From the NCBI GenBank assembly GCA_017506865.1, contig JAFCMP010000045.1, positions 1 to 64,000 of the forward strand: a stretch of DNA of 64,000 nucleotides, given 5' to 3'. Below the pieces are notes generated by a model that did no database searches, was not told the DNA's origin, and saw only the letters and a list, made by a program, of their open reading frames with translations. Made by a program: the position numbers and the translations under genes. The DNA is from Tribonema minus (taxonomy: Eukaryota > Sar > Xanthophyceae > Tribonematales > Tribonemataceae). This document shows positions 44,458-58,700 of this stretch, one piece after another (the stretch's first letter is position 1; every line of letters begins with the position of its first letter).

Positions 44458-47400
44458 GAGGCACTACGCAACAAGAACTCCTTGAAGCCCACACGATGTG
44501 CAGTCCAGCTATGCCACCGGAACACACTGCTGGCAACATGCTACAGGAAAACACTGTTGGCAACATCTGTTGGAGCTAGATGCTGAAGGTGCCTAGTAGC
44601 TAATCAATTGCCCCATCGTGCCCCGTATGATGTTCTGCAACCAGTGTGGTACATACTGCAGGGGTCACGATTACCGCGCTTTCACACGGTCAGCGATAAG
44701 TGCCCAGCACTCCCTCGGAGTCCCTCCTGATAGACAGGCACCTGCAAACCGGTACCGAAGGAGTTTTCCATGGAAGTTTTACCACAGTTGGTGCTGATCA
44801 GCTTAATTGCTTGGGGCGTTTAATGAGATGCAATTACACAACGCTCTCCGCATGGGCTCAACACAAATACCACAGGTCCTGCAGCATTATGATAGTGCAG
44901 CTGCAACGGTGCAATGCATGCGGCCTTCCATGCAACTACGATCCATACCAAATGATGTACCGCTCCCGTCTGCAGAGCCACATGCGGCCTGGGCACATTT
45001 TGATCTGTGCGATGCCCGCTGCCAGTGCCTGCCACAGCATCCACGTGCAATTTCACATCTCCTGCAGCTCTGCTTTGACGCGGGACTGCCAGAGTTGACT
45101 GCACAGTGCCTGCAGCATCATGTCTGGGTGGCACAAGCGTGGACGACGGCAACGCTGCTGTGGCAGTGCTCAAGTCCTTGGGTACTCAGGGGTTCTTGAC
45201 AAAATTGGGTGCCACCTGCACGCGTCGAAAGAAGTGGGAGAGGAAGGTGGAGGGGAGGGCGGGGTGCATTGTTGAGAGCAGTGCGCTGCAGGGCGATTCG
45301 CTGAGGATTGGAGCAGACGCTGCCGCACATGTGAACACAAGGCATTCCATGGATGCAAAGCGCACGTCATACTGCTCTCATTCAGCTTGCAAGGTACCCA
45401 TTGAGCAGTATTGCCTGGCGACGCAGTGAAGCATTTCTGCATTCTGTGTGTGCAAGTTGCGTGCGCGTGCATCCACATGTGTATGTGTCCACACAAGTGC
45501 ATTGCACAAGTCTCGGTAGTGCGGTGCGTCAACAACGCCTGGGCGCACATGTGCAACAGCTTGCACGCATGGGTAGGCGACCAGTGCGTGATGTACGCAT
45601 GGAGCATGAGCGTGCCGTTGTCAGGAAGCTGCTGCAGTTCTTCCCATGTTCTCTCACCATGAATGTATGGACATTTGTGAACTTGTGTGACACTTGGCTG
45701 CGCAACTCTGCGCGCCTGTGGTGCACCACAAGCTCCCGCAGGTCGTCCACAATGGTTGGGTTCAAGTTGAAGAAGCTGTGCCTTATGTCATGGACGTTGT
45801 TCTCCAGCCACGTCGTGTCCTGTGCACAGACGTCGCAAGCCAGCCTCTTGTGTGAGGTCAATTTATCTCATAGAAATGATGCTGGCGGCTTCAGGCAAGC
45901 TGAGATGTCACAAAAGGCTGAAAAGTGGCATCTGGCAACTCGTTGAAAAACATGCCATTTCCAGCATTATAGAAGTATGGACTGACACGCTTGAAAATGC
46001 CTGTGAAGCTCACGACACAAAGAGGTGATGTGCAAAATATGCGCGGTGCCGGGCTGGCATGCACACAGGAAGGGAGCTGGCACATTCTGCAGTGGTGGGT
46101 GCATGATGCAGCATGCGTTGTGGTAGGGGTGATTCATTGTGTACTTTTGCACGGATGCAAAACTGATTGTGTACCAGAATTTGCTGCTGTTGGCCCGGGC
46201 ACTTGCAGCCATGCGACACTCTGTCTGGTGACACTCCGTAACATGCTGTAAGCATTGCTCACGACCCATCTCACAAAAACTTTGTTGAGGTGAAACCAAC
46301 AGCAGTCCAGAAGATGGTGAAGACTCACAATTACATCAAGATCAAGCCAGGACCCGTCCTCTTCTTCCTCCTCCTCGTCGTACTCCAGCCCGCCGCCACA
46401 CTCGTTGCCATGAGCGCCTGCAAAACACACATGCACAGGCTCTCTGTGAATTTGACCTTAAAAGGAGTATTCACACAGAAGTTCAGGACACTGCGCGTGG
46501 TGTCACTGCCACCCACTTCGGATCTCGCAGCACCTCAATACCTGCACATTATCGAACCGCACTCAGCAAGCCATCTGCATACTCCAAATCATGAATGATG
46601 GCAGCAACTATTTGATGACGCCTCAGCGAGCCCCACAACAACCTGCGAACCAGAGCAGATATTGTTGATCTGCATGATTGACAACGACTGGTGTGGTGAC
46701 GAAAGTGACGGGGAAACCTTTATGGATCAGGCCCTACCGCAGATGACAGCGCCCGCCAATTTGGCCAATGGTAAGTTGAGGCACCTCATCATTTGTACCA
46801 CATTCAAGTCCAGGCACCTGTGGTGTCAGCTGTGTCCGCGTTTGGCGCAGAGTACAACCTTGCTGATTCCGCAAGTAAACAGAGACACAAAAGAATCGCC
46901 ATTGCAATGCAGCGTAGAGCTTTAGTGACGCTGCCGAGCACCAAAGAGCACGATGCTGTGGACATGAGCACGCTGTTGAAGACAGCACTCCAACAAACTC
47001 CTTGCAGCACTCAACATGCTGCCCTTGCCTAAACCTATTCCCAACCCAAACCCTCACCCCCCCCACCGTAACCCTTATCCTTGTTGCAAACCTGACCCTC
47101 ACCTTGAGAGCTGCACACGGTACTGTACCATTTTGTAAACAGTGTGCAGCTGGCACAGCAGAGCTGCCCGCCCCGTTTGCGCTACAGTTCATCAACGTCG
47201 CCTCGCCGCCATGCGACTGAGCACTGTCGTATCCTATGTCCGTCATCTCATCTCGAGGCACCTGTGATGGAAGTGACATAGCCACCATCAGGCTCGAGGA
47301 CGTCCATCTCGCCCGTGCCCTTCTTAGCGATCAAGTCCACACGTGACGTGGAGCGAAGCCCGCCCATTGCGGCCCTTGCCATTAGAGCCACGTTGACGTG

Positions 47401-48110
47401 CCGCAGCTGCGCAGTGCTCGAGCGGACGCCTGCAGCTCGGGCCAAGGGCAGCAAAGTTCATGACTCGTTGAGAGCTCCAACTTGCATTATGCTTGCGATT
47501 TCTGCATCTGCCCTGTTCCCATGCGCCAAAGCACAGAAGTGCGAAGTGGTAGGCGCTACAGTAGCCCTCGATTTCCAGTGCAATTAACAGTTTCAGGTTA
47601 TTCGGCACCACATGGTGCACAAGCAGCAGTGATACAGATACAGAAACCTGAGCTGCCAAGTAGCATCGCAGAGGGAGTGAATATCATGTGCAGGTCTAAC
47701 CATTCCTGACAGTGCAGTGTGCAGCCAACGATTGGCTGGGCGAAGCGCACTGCCTCATCGCATCGATGCGCTGGCCTGCCTTGCTCAACACTTCAAAGTA
47801 GGTCAAAACTGACAGGCTGCCATGTGAGTGTCTGAGTCATTGTGTGCAGCAACAGGAGCATCGACTGCACAAACAACTCGTGTCTTTCAGAGCTCAACTG
47901 CGACAGCTGTTTAGTAATGTTAGTACCTGAGCCAGTCGTGCTGCCGCTGACGGTGCTGCCGCCCTGGGGCGCCCTCTGCTGAATCGAAGTTGGCACAACC
48001 GACGCGCCCAGCTTGCCAGCCTCCAGCCTCGACACCTGTGCAGTCACCAAGCGAGATGGCCAGGCACGATGCTCTGAAACGTAGCATTCAGACCTGACTG
48101 GTGTTTTCAA
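44458..48110 (-). CDS. Multi-exon gene of unknown function (better copy of the segmental duplication)
   Basis: Not recognised as a known family. Minus-strand exon candidates, 5' to 3': 48110-47930 (SRLEAGKLGASVV...GSTVSGSTTGSG); 47429-47262 (QLRHVNVALMARAAMGG, VDLIAKKGTGEMDVLEPDGG; phase 1 in and out, canonical sites); 46417-46329 (GAHGNECGGGLEYDEEEEEE, DGSWLDLDV; acceptor TTTTGCAG); about 45999-45890 (GIFKRVSPYFYNAGNGMFFN; acceptor CTTCACAG); 45828-45658 (RLACDVCAQDTTWLENNVHD, NLNPTIVDDLRELVVHHRR; donor ATG|GTGAGAG). In the acidic exon two of three differences from copy A are synonymous on the minus strand while all would change the plus-strand peptide, which supports minus coding. The segment 46605-47395 is missing from copy A. 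The 3' end and full exon set are uncertain, and a plus-strand exon-like frame ending at GTAAGTTGAGG (46770) is a competing signal. Confidence 0.4.
46312..46604. repeat. Highly conserved block shared with 11491-11784
   Basis: About 96 percent identical by eye to copy A, whereas neighbouring parts of the duplication are clearly more diverged. It includes the acidic exon and its upstream intron, so exon constraint alone does not explain it; recent gene conversion is a possible cause. Confidence 0.7.
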
Positions 48111-49699
48111 ACCAAAAGGGGGTGGTGGTGTGAGTCATATCACTGACACTAGCAGTAGCGCCGTCCGCAGACGACTGCTGGTGTGATGGCAGTTGCTGTC
48201 AGACCGACAGATCTGGGGATGGTGAATTTGGCTGCAGGCCTTGCACATCCACTATTTTTTCTCCAAATACCAGCATGCGTGCTATATATGCAGAATTCAC
48301 ACCGCAGTCGTTGGCAGACTTGCACACGAACAGCGCTGCCCGGGAAATCGCGCAGGCTACAAGCTTGAGTTGCAAACAGGCCAAAAGCACAGCACACTGC
48401 CTGATATATTGCCAGGCAGTGGCAGCGCTGCCAGCGTGATGACGCTGTCAGCATCAGCTTAGCGCGTAGCAGACACGTTGCATCAAGGCAGTCTGCTGTT
48501 CATTGGTAGGATGAACGGTAATGCATGATGGCATACTTGCAATAGGTGTGTGCAGCGCCTCTCACACCCTGAAAGCAACTACACTATCTGTTGCTCAGCT
48601 CATGCATGCTCGCACGCATTCATCGCCTGACACATACAAGCACCAGTCAAACGCAATGCGGTGCTGGCGCCACAACTAGTTTTGATGCAACTGAGACTTT
48701 CATCCGTGCCGCCACTGCACTTACTGCATCGCCATCAGGGTCTGTGTCGCTGGGATTTGCCTCAGCTTCCCATGTGTCATTGTCTTGCAGGAGGCTTTCT
48801 GGTGGCGCTGCTGGCTCTGTCTTCAGGTCTGGGCGCTTCAAACCCTATCAAGGGCACGACAAACAACGCAGCAACACCATTGAACCAGCAGCAGGTGCAC
48901 CAGCAGAAACAATTCGGCAGGCTGCGCACGGACTTGGACAGGCAATTCCGTCACAAGAAATTGCAGTGAGAGTAAGCCATTTCAAAATCCAGTAAGCGAA
49001 GCACTGCCAGCATACAAAGCAACAGCGCATCAGTGCCGTAAGTGGGCACAGTGCAATTATGCTATTTCGTCTGGCTTGTTTCAGTTTGCCAGCGCAGTCG
49101 TCCCAATTTCGAGAATTGCGATTGAACCCGATGGCCACCGGTGCTGACATTGACAAGTCACCGGTTTGAGGTGGTAGGTAGTGAAGAGGGGCTAAGAGGC
49201 TCATTATGCTGGTCGACGTCTCCATCAGCAACGACTAGCCTCATGCACACAGTCCAGGAACTGAGGTAAGGGCTCGCCAAAATCAACGTGCGTGAAGTCC
49301 GCAACAGGTGAGCCCATAGCAGTCCTGGCAAAGGGCTGCCATGAACACACTATGGTGCATGTATGTTGCTAGTTACAGGAAGGCTACGATGAACAGGCAT
49401 TTGCGTTGAGACCAGCAGCGCAGCATGATAACGGGCCAAAGGGCCCAACATCTGTGCCATGTACTCTTCCAACAATGCCCTGCAGCTCATGAACCAAGCA
49501 GAACAGCCATGTATTACCAAGCTGACCAAGCATGCAAAGCAGCGGCCATCAGGGCTTACTGCTGCCGTGCTGCAGTGGATACGATTTGCAAGCACATGGC
49601 TTCAGGCAATATGGTCAAACAAACGTAGCCATAATGCACCTGTCGTGCCTATGGTTTACTGCGGCAAGGATAAACTGTGGCACAGTCCAGAAAGAGGTG
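48111..49699. other. Mostly unassigned; one minus-strand exon candidate
   Basis: The minus-strand stretch about 48840-48650 encodes SLLQDNDTWEAEANPSDTDP followed by DGDAVSAVAARMKVSVASK, protein-like and acidic, but its splice sites are unclear. A second one near 49290-49230 (HVDFGEPLPQFLDCVHEASRC then stop) might be the last exon of the DUF900 gene. Nothing else recognised. Confidence 0.25.
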
Positions 49700-49714
49700 A
49701 TGCACTTGGAGGTC

Positions 49715-52700
49715 AATCAGTCAGGGGCTTCCAGCCATCATTGCCACCATCGGTGTCTTCCATTCTGCATGCGCGGTGATACAATCGCACCAATTGCAGG
49801 CCATTGCCGATGTGCACACTGGCAGCTCGCAATCATGGATGCAGTTTAACACTCACGTGGATAGCACGGCCCAGAGATGCACTCCAATTCATGAGAGAGC
49901 CAGCCAGCAGTGCACCATCATGTGCGTCAGCGTACACGGTGATGACCTTCGCGAGTGCGCACAAATGGAAGACAGTGCATGACAGGTGAGCACGAGCATA
50001 TATAGCTGCAGCTTTACATAAACTCAGACAAGAGAATCGTTATGCTAGTGAAAGGTGTAATGACAGCACCAGTCTCTGCACTACTGATGTACAGCCAGGT
50101 GATGGCACATGCAGTGGCATCTCTGCAAGGACTGCAGCATGATGACAGAAGCCCAGGAACATCGGAACAGGCCACTGGCAGGCAAATTGAGCTGTGCTTG
50201 GTAGTACATGCCTTCAATTCACCTTCATTCTTTTTGAATGCAAGGAATGCTGCCGGTCAGATCATCACCACAGCGTTCTGCTGCACCAAGCATGTAGAAG
50301 TACAATCACACCACAGTTTTAGTAGATCCGTGCATGTACGTGCACAGTTTTAGACGATCAGCGGCACTGTAGATGCATGGCCGCATAACAGCACCCACAA
50401 GACACAGAAGTGGTGTTGCAAGCGTTCGCTTGCGACTGCTGCAAACGCTTGCAACAGCTGTTCAGATATGCATGTAGAAGTAGGTAGCAACTGTGGCAGC
50501 ATGTGGATGGAGTCAACGGTGGCTGAAGTTGTGGTGTATAATCTGTGATGATTATGCACATGGCATGAGAACCCACACACGAACGCTCATGAACCCTCAA
50601 AATGAAAAATGGTTTGAAGTCAAGGGTACATGTAGAAACTGAGCATCTGCATTGCCACATAACCATTCCACTTATTCAATCATCGCCGGTGTCCACAGCG
50701 TCATGCAGTGCTCAGCTCCACGACCAGTACGCACGTATGACCACAGCAGGAAACACTACATGCATGTGCTACGTCTGCAGTACCTTGCAGTATCGCCGCA
50801 GGATGTCATACGTGCCCCCTGGCCGCGTGAACTTGACCTCCTCAAAGTCCGGGTTCAGCATCGTGACCGTCCGCAACTGCAGGGTGGGCTGAAGAGCAGA
50901 GCACGCGCAAAAGACAACGTTTTGATGACAAATTTAGTGATGATTACCAATCGAAGTTCAGGATGTCATTGTTGCGATCATCCGCATTGATCAGGTGATC
51001 AGCCATTCATAGTGACGCGCACTGAGCACGCCGCTCTGTCATGTGAGTGCGCGCTTGCCCCTTCAACTCTTTTCCGAACGCTAGCCTTGACACTAAGAGT
51101 GCTGGTGACAAACTACGACTCAGGGGATGGCAGGACGCGATTATGCACTATGTGTTTAGATGTACTGCTGAGGATGTGACCTGCGCACGCTGCAGCCTGT
51201 GTGGCACTCGCACGTAAGTTGCCTTGGTGACTGTGTCACCCCGCCAGCAGCGGCTGGCCAATTTTCTTAAATATATTCGAGCCTAGATTAAGGTCAAATC
51301 TATTGTCTAGATTTTGCTTAACATTATGCACTTAATGTAGAGCAGATGTTGCCTTGCTGCAACGTCAGAACGTAAACGTCAAGGTTCTTCAGCATGTAAG
51401 ATGCTGAATTGTCAACACTGCCATATCCTGACCCCCTTGGCTATAGCGGTGCTGCACTGCGTGCGCCATGGGCTTTGCAACAGTAGTTTGCGGCACTCCT
51501 GTAGCCTTGTGCAGCAGTGCGTCAACTAGCTGCTGCTCGCTACATAGCTGGCAAAACTTACTTAAAACACACAAAAATTGCCATGTGCGCTTTTTCAGCA
51601 AAATCTACGGCATGCAGGGCCCTCACATCCTCTCGTGGCTGCGGCGCCGCTGGTCCCACACCCCACTCACATACCCGACAGCCACGGTGCTCCTGCTACG
51701 GCGCACCAAGACGCAGTACTCTCGCATACAGCACCCATCTCACACCCCCTAGATTTTCACGCCTACACAGAGCGCAAAAACGACAAATTACGTCTCTCAC
51801 CCTCCTCACACTCATATGACTTTCACACATGAACAGCGCGCAAGAACCATTCATTACAACTCTCACCCTCTCCGCCGCGGCGCCGGTGCGCGGAGCGCCG
51901 CCCATGTACTCAATGGTCGCGTCGCTGTCGCGTGGCGACCCCGCTGCCTCTTGTGGCGTCTCGTCCTCCAGGCGACGCACGGTGCCCTCAAAGAGGCCGC
52001 ACGCAGCGCACAGCACGCGCACGCCCATGGAGTGCGTGATGATGCTCACCTGGGGTGAGTCGCGCGCGAATCAGTCAACTACAACTAACTCCGCGCAAGG
52101 ACTCGTATGCTGGTGTCTGTGTGTGTATGTGTGAGGGGCGCAGCGCGGGCGGGTCGCGCACGAATCGGTCAACTACAACTGCGTGCAAGGAATTATGCTA
52201 CGAAGCACGGATATGTACAGGCATGGCCGGAAGTAATGAGTACGCTACACTGTTCTATGCCTCGCTTGAGACGACTTCAGGCCTGGAAGGTTCACGAAAC
52301 GAGCAACAATTCACGGTGTAGCGATTCGACTTTCCCACTTGCGTATCCTGGTGTGTCTAAATGTGTGAGACCGCAGAGCTATTGGACCGCTGGAGCTGCA
52401 ACAATCAAGTGCTAGCGGGTTGCAGTCCTGTCGTGAATCAGCGAACCAGCAGGGTACCAAGAGCTTGTGACAAATGCATGTGAGTCTCCCAGGGTCTTCC
52501 GCAACATGAAGTGACGTCGGCCTTACGCTTTCAGTTGGGGTATATAGAGATGAATGATGGATTCAGGCCTCTGCATGAATGGAAGAATGGGTCAGCTAAT
52601 GCAAGCCCTTGGGCGCGCAGTGGCGCCGCAAACTGACCCTCTGGCAACTGCATGCGCGCCCGCTTCAAGCATGCGCGAGCACTATTGACTTTGGCAAGCG

Positions 52701-55700
52701 CAGCACAGGGCACTGCGTTCAATGGCGCATCATGGCACACGTGTGTGTGGTCAGCATGATCGCTGTCCTTCAAACTGCTGTGAGCGCATCAGGACGCACA
52801 GGGAGTGCATGGATGGGCTGGCCTGCACCTAACAAAGCAAGGCCACAAGGTGCGCGGAGACGGTAGTCATCGTTTGCGTACTTCGTAAATGGAGAAATAT
52901 GAAGCAATGCTACAGTAGAAGTGAGTAGTAATGATATCGGATGGCATGCCACAAATTTCGAAGCGTAGAGTCTGGTTTCGAGTTGGTGCGTACGGTGTTT
53001 GAAAGCATCAGGGGCTTTGCACTTCTATCTGACCATGAGACACACATGCCGCCGCATGCCAGTGAAGTGTCCCTCGTGCCTACCTTTTCGATGCCTGCGT
53101 CGCTGATGTCCTTGATCAGACGTGCAAAGTCCTGCTGCGTCCTCTCCGACTGAGCAATATCGCGCGCTGCTGTGTACGTCACGATCTGCGGGCACAGGGC
53201 AAATACGCACGTGCTGTCCAGAGTGAAGTACAGCACATGTGCAATGAACATTTACCGCCGAGCGCAGTGGGTGCTATCTCATATTTGACACTGGGTTTGA
53301 ATTCGCAGTGGATGCAAAGGAGGGCGTGTGTATGACCCTCAGGCGCTCACAACGAAGCCAACGCAGCTGGTCCCTCAAAGCGCTGCTGCGTACAAACCCA
53401 AGGTGCACAAATGCAATGGCACCGTGATTTCAATTTTTGCCATGCAAGTTGTGCACACAAAACATGCAACACCTGTGTGATCACAAAACTGCTGCTCGTG
53501 CAGCCAACACAGCGGAAATTGCCACCACAATGCCCGGTGCCCCTCGCGGCCGCATAGTGCGCCCTTTATATGCCACCGAGCAACAGTTTTGCAATGAAAT
53601 ATACTACTTGGAGCGCGTTGAAGCAGTACATGTGTCAAGCGACACACTCAAGCGTGGAAGATACAACACGCAAGTGGCCATACCCCATACTCATGTGTGC
53701 GTCTGAGGCAAAGACAAGAGTACAATTGCATCAGCCACCGGCAGCTGCCGTAGTCCCGACGATGCGCCCTGCACACGACACATCCACAGCGCTCGCATGT
53801 TTGTCAATCTAAGCCCGCAGCAGACTGGACAAGCGGCATGAAACTGCAACGCAGCGCCCGCAAATGAAATGGCGTGTGCAGTGTAAGTGATGCTTGGCGC
53901 ATACTTTAAAATACTCAAGACTTTCGGCAGCGCGTGTGATACTAGTAGTACACCTCAAAAACTATTAGACGTTTGGCAGAAGTACCTGACCGCCAGGCCA
54001 GCTGAACACGAAGGGGAGGAGATGTGGCGGAAAGTCGCCTAGCGTCAGCAGCTGTGGCAGCAAGCAAAATTGCAGGCGGAAGACAAACGTCATTAGGTGG
54101 TCATGCAGAGCTGATCGAGGCAGAAGGCTGGTCACCATGACAATAAAAATTCCTTCAACTCATATATTGCAGTCAGCAATGTAAGCAGGCTGTCCAAGAA
54201 GGAGATACGCCTCCACATCACGGCAAGCCTCAGGCGTCTCAGAGCTGGGATTAAGTGGCCAGGGTGCCCAGCACTGATGACAGGTTCAATTGCTTTCCTG
54301 CAGTAAAGTCGACCAATTCTGCAGTTATGTGGCGGGTTCAGTTGTGGCCTACATGTTCACCATGAAGCAGGAAAAGCAACTCCCCTATTTGGTTAAGCAC
54401 GACACCAGCGATCTAAGGTGCCCATGGGCCATGACCATCAAACGCCAAGGTTGCGGCACTATTCGCATTGACAACCAGCATATTTCAATTCACGCCCACC
54501 GCCTTAACCATAAGCAACTCTACAGGCATCGCTAGCAAAATGACAGCACCGCAATCCCTTTGCCACTCCCAGTCGCGTACCTGTGCAAAAGCCTTTGTCC
54601 CCAGCGCTGTCGATGTGCTGAAGCCGTGCACAAAGATCAGGGCTTCAGCTTGCACAGGCATGATGTGCGCTATGCGGATCCGGCTCAGCTGCAGAGCGCG
54701 CAGTGCACAGGACATTTGGTGAGGCAGTATCGTTGACTTGAGCTGTAGTGTTGATGTCTTGCCAGACCAAGACTGCATACCGGTGATTCTCATCCTCACC
54801 AGTGGCGCTGAGAGCGTGTAACGGGGCGTTGAGAGCATGCAATGTGCACGGTACACCAGCGCAAGTTGCTGAAATGGACATATGTTTGACAAGCGTTTTG
54901 ACGTAAACCAGCCACCGTTCACGGCGTAAACTCCAGCAGGCAGTTGGATGTAAGCCAGCAAGCACTCACGACATCAATACCTGTGCAATGAGCTGCACAG
55001 CCTTGTCCTGAAACGCCATCTGAATGTGTGCGCAAGAGGAGACCAAAAGCTCAGCGACTGGTCCTGACCTGCGCAGCGCGTATGTTGGCCACGTTGATCT
55101 CGGTGATCTCCCGCAGCCCGGCGTGCAGCGCCGCATCAGTGCCATAAAGCCCTGCACTGCCCCCAAACATGCCTCTGCCGCCATTGCTTCCATCGTCAGC
55201 TCCTCCGCCATTGCCGTCATCGCCTGTGCGGGGGCCAATGTCTTCCCTAAGCCCCTTATTGACAGCATCGCCGCTGTCGCCGTTAATTTTGTCATTACCA
55301 TTGCTGTTGGGCGCGTCATCACCTCTGCTGGCTTCCTTGCTGTTGATTTGCGCCGCACCGGGGTCACGCGCTGCGCGCGCCGGGCCTGCACGAGTTGCAG
55401 GCAAAGGGAGTGAGTGTGATTGGCGGGCGGATTTTTTTTTTGCATTTTTCCGAAACAGCTTTACATTACATACATGTACGCGTTTCATGTGCCCAGAGGT
55501 GCAACCCTGGCCACTTGCGCAGTGACATGCAGAGATTTGCATCCTTTTGATCGTTCCGAGGCATGGTGTGAACAGGTAATCATGCTCGGCCCCTTGACGT
55601 GCACTCCTCGTATTTTTCAGCTCAAGCTACGATAAACACCTCCTACGGAGCATCAATGACTCGGCAAACACAGCACCACAACCTGGTCTAATCATTACCC

Positions 55701-58700
55701 CTTCTTGTGTGGTACTTTGAAAGGGCTTCAGCAGTAGCGCGTTGACGTTGACAAGCAGAAATGCCTTTTGATATGAACAGAAAGTACCATACAAGCGGCC
55801 AATATCACGCGCTATGGTGCCCTTTCACCAACAGCGGACATAGGCATGACCGCGTTTCATTTCATGCGCTACCTACCTACGCTGATGCCCCCTGTAATTC
55901 CAGTGGATGACAGCATGTCCTTGCCTGCGTCCTCAGCACAAAATGCGATGCCGCCAAGTGGGTAGTGCTGCGGCAATGTGTGAGCAAGTTCGGGGGGGGG
56001 AGGGGGGGTGGTGTTATCGTAGCCTCTAAACTGGTACAACGTCCCCAAGACAAGCTGGTGATTTATCGCATTTTTGAGATACATGCAAATAAAATGCACG
56101 TTGGGTCATGCACTGTACCGGGTCTCAGCAGACTGTAACCTACCCGCACTACTCAAAATATAAGCCTGCCAGAAATAAGGCTGCCCTTGCTTCCCACGCG
56201 TGTTCAGTAACGTGTGTTGGAAATGAATTGCTTGTCAACTGTCCCAGCCATCCCCAGTGCCACCCTGCACGCACTCTTGAAGTACTGGTTCGGAGAGTCA
56301 AATATCAATGTCACCTGCTGCTTGCACACACGAACGAGAGGCAATGCACCTTGTTGTGTTCGATTTTGAACTGCCCCTGCTGGTGGCCACCAGGTTTTCG
56401 AACGCGAGTGCAATGGTTGCAGTGCACTGGGTGCTTGGGGCAAACGTAGCGAGCTGCAGTGAACGCTGCAGGGGCCACTAGCAGGCCTCACCTTCCTCCT
56501 CACGATGGCATCAATGGGACTGGTCAGAGTCCAGACACACCACAACGCGCCATTGACTTTGACGCCCCGCGGCGGGTACACGACGGCGTTGATCATGGGC
56601 AGGTGCCTGGCAGGACAAAACGAATGGTTTCCGCTCAATCAATCCATGATGGTGGTTGACGTATATGACACTGAAAGCGTCATGTAAGCGATAATATTCC
56701 TTGCCTCGCGTAGCCAATGGTACTCAGATCCACCATAGTGGCGGCCGCAATTGGGCGCACGCTCAACAGCGTTGCTGACGCTAGCGCTGCAGACATGACG
56801 CAGCTGTGACGCCCTTCTAGGCGCTACGACAAACAATTTACAGCATTCCTCGCTGGAGCTTAAAGAAAATGTGGTGTCCTCATTGACAGTGGGAGTTTAC
56901 TCTGCTCGAACGTTGCGCATGGGGGTGAAATAACTGGATCAGAGTGCAGTAAGCCGTGAAGTTAACACAACATAATTCGAATCATTCGCCAGAATGTGGG
57001 AGGTAGCAGGCATCTAAAAAGCATAAGCTAAAAATCCAGGATGAACTCCTACAACGAAATCTAGTGAGCGACGGAAGCACAGGGTTGGGGCATGCCCGGC
57101 TCACATTACACTGTGAAGCAACCGCCATAAAAGGCCAAGTGAAGCGTAGCAGCCAGCAGCAGGGATTCAAGCACACAGACATGCAGCAGTGAGGAGTCAA
57201 AATCCACTGCAAACGCATCAGGAATGACGACATGGTGGCACCAGTAGCGCCTGCTGAGGCGCATCAGTGCGGTCTGGGAGTTCATGAATCTACCGTGCAC
57301 CGTACAGTCATGCGGCGCCGCTGACGCACAGGTGTGATGGCCGTTCATCGCACCTGAAGAACATGCCGCTGACGGAACACTCCACGGAGAACATGGTGTA
57401 GGCGATGCCCTCCGAGCGATGCTTGGGCCAGAAGGCCATGCCGTCAAAGCCCTCAGCCTGGTGGGTTTTGGTGACAAGAGCCGCAAAGCAACAAAGACAA
57501 CAAGTACGTGCGTTTTATGCTGGCAAGATGTGAGGGGCAGCTGATGAGCTTCACTGCATGGCGGTAGCAGAGTATTGAACATGCAGCAATGCCCGCTTGC
57601 AACTAATGGCCATGCGCAGCCCCACCCCCATCTTGCCTCAGGGGCGCGTCATAGCAGGATTGGACCACCGGTGCTGGGCTCCTAAGCTTCATTATCACCA
57701 AATTCTCATGCACACAATGTCTTACATATTGTGGTGCTCTCAAGCTGCGAGTTGTAGGGTGCACATGACATGGTGGCCGCGCAGCTGCCTGTGGCTCTTG
57801 CGCTCTGAAAAAAGAGGACGTGGCGTACAGCCTGTGATAGCATTACCTCATCAGCACCAGCTGTGTGCACCATGACGCAAACCCAAATCACATGCTCCTG
57901 CGCAGATCCATTTCATCAGAGTCATTCTGATTATCTTTGCACAGTCGCCTCCTGGCGATTCAAAGCGACGGCGATGCGCATGGCGTGAAACGCGTGGGCA
58001 TATGGCTATCTCAGCTGGCAATGGGTCCAATGGGTCGTCATAGTTCGCCTGTTGCACACCTTAAGGGTCAGCTGTGTCCCGCAATACAACCCCCGCGCTT
58101 CCCCGCGCAGCCGTCCTCTGCAACCCCCCCCCCTCCACTCACCTCCTGGCGATTCGACGCCACCGCGATGCGCATGGCGTGAAACGCGTAGCCCGTGTGA
58201 CTCTCCAGCGACCGGAACGGCGCCGTAGGCCGGCCGTGGTGCCACCATCCCTCCAGATTCTCCCCGTAGCTGCCGGCTTCGGACCACTGCCCTGCGCCGT
58301 GGGGGCGGCCTTCGGGGTCCAGCCCCCCCACGTAGGCGACGCGCCGCCACAGCCCACTTTCTGCACAGACAAGCAGACAGCGTGAGTTTGCAGTGATCTG
58401 TAGCACATGGAGCCTTGGTGGTGGTGCCATTGCATAGTATACTAGTAGCGGGGTGGGAGCGTGCGGCAGTGCGCTTGAAGTTTGCAGCGCTGCCGCGCCC
58501 CGCCTTGTGTTGCTCGTCATCCCAGCAGCAAACTCCTTAAAGTGAGTCACTCACCCCGCATTTTGAGCAGCCGCAGGACGTGCATGGGGATGAGCCTCAG
58601 CAGGCGGCGCGGTCTGCTCAGGTACGCAATCTCGTTCTGCCCGCCGTCTGTGGTAGCGCGCAGCCCAAACCAGCTCGCGCCCAGCTTGTGATCACGTACT

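Noticed and set aside
46662-46780. Plus-strand exon ending in NLANG at a GTAAGTTGAGG donor
   Set aside because: Attractive splice sites, but copy A lacks the region and the synonymous-change pattern next door favours minus-strand coding. Kept only as a competing signal.
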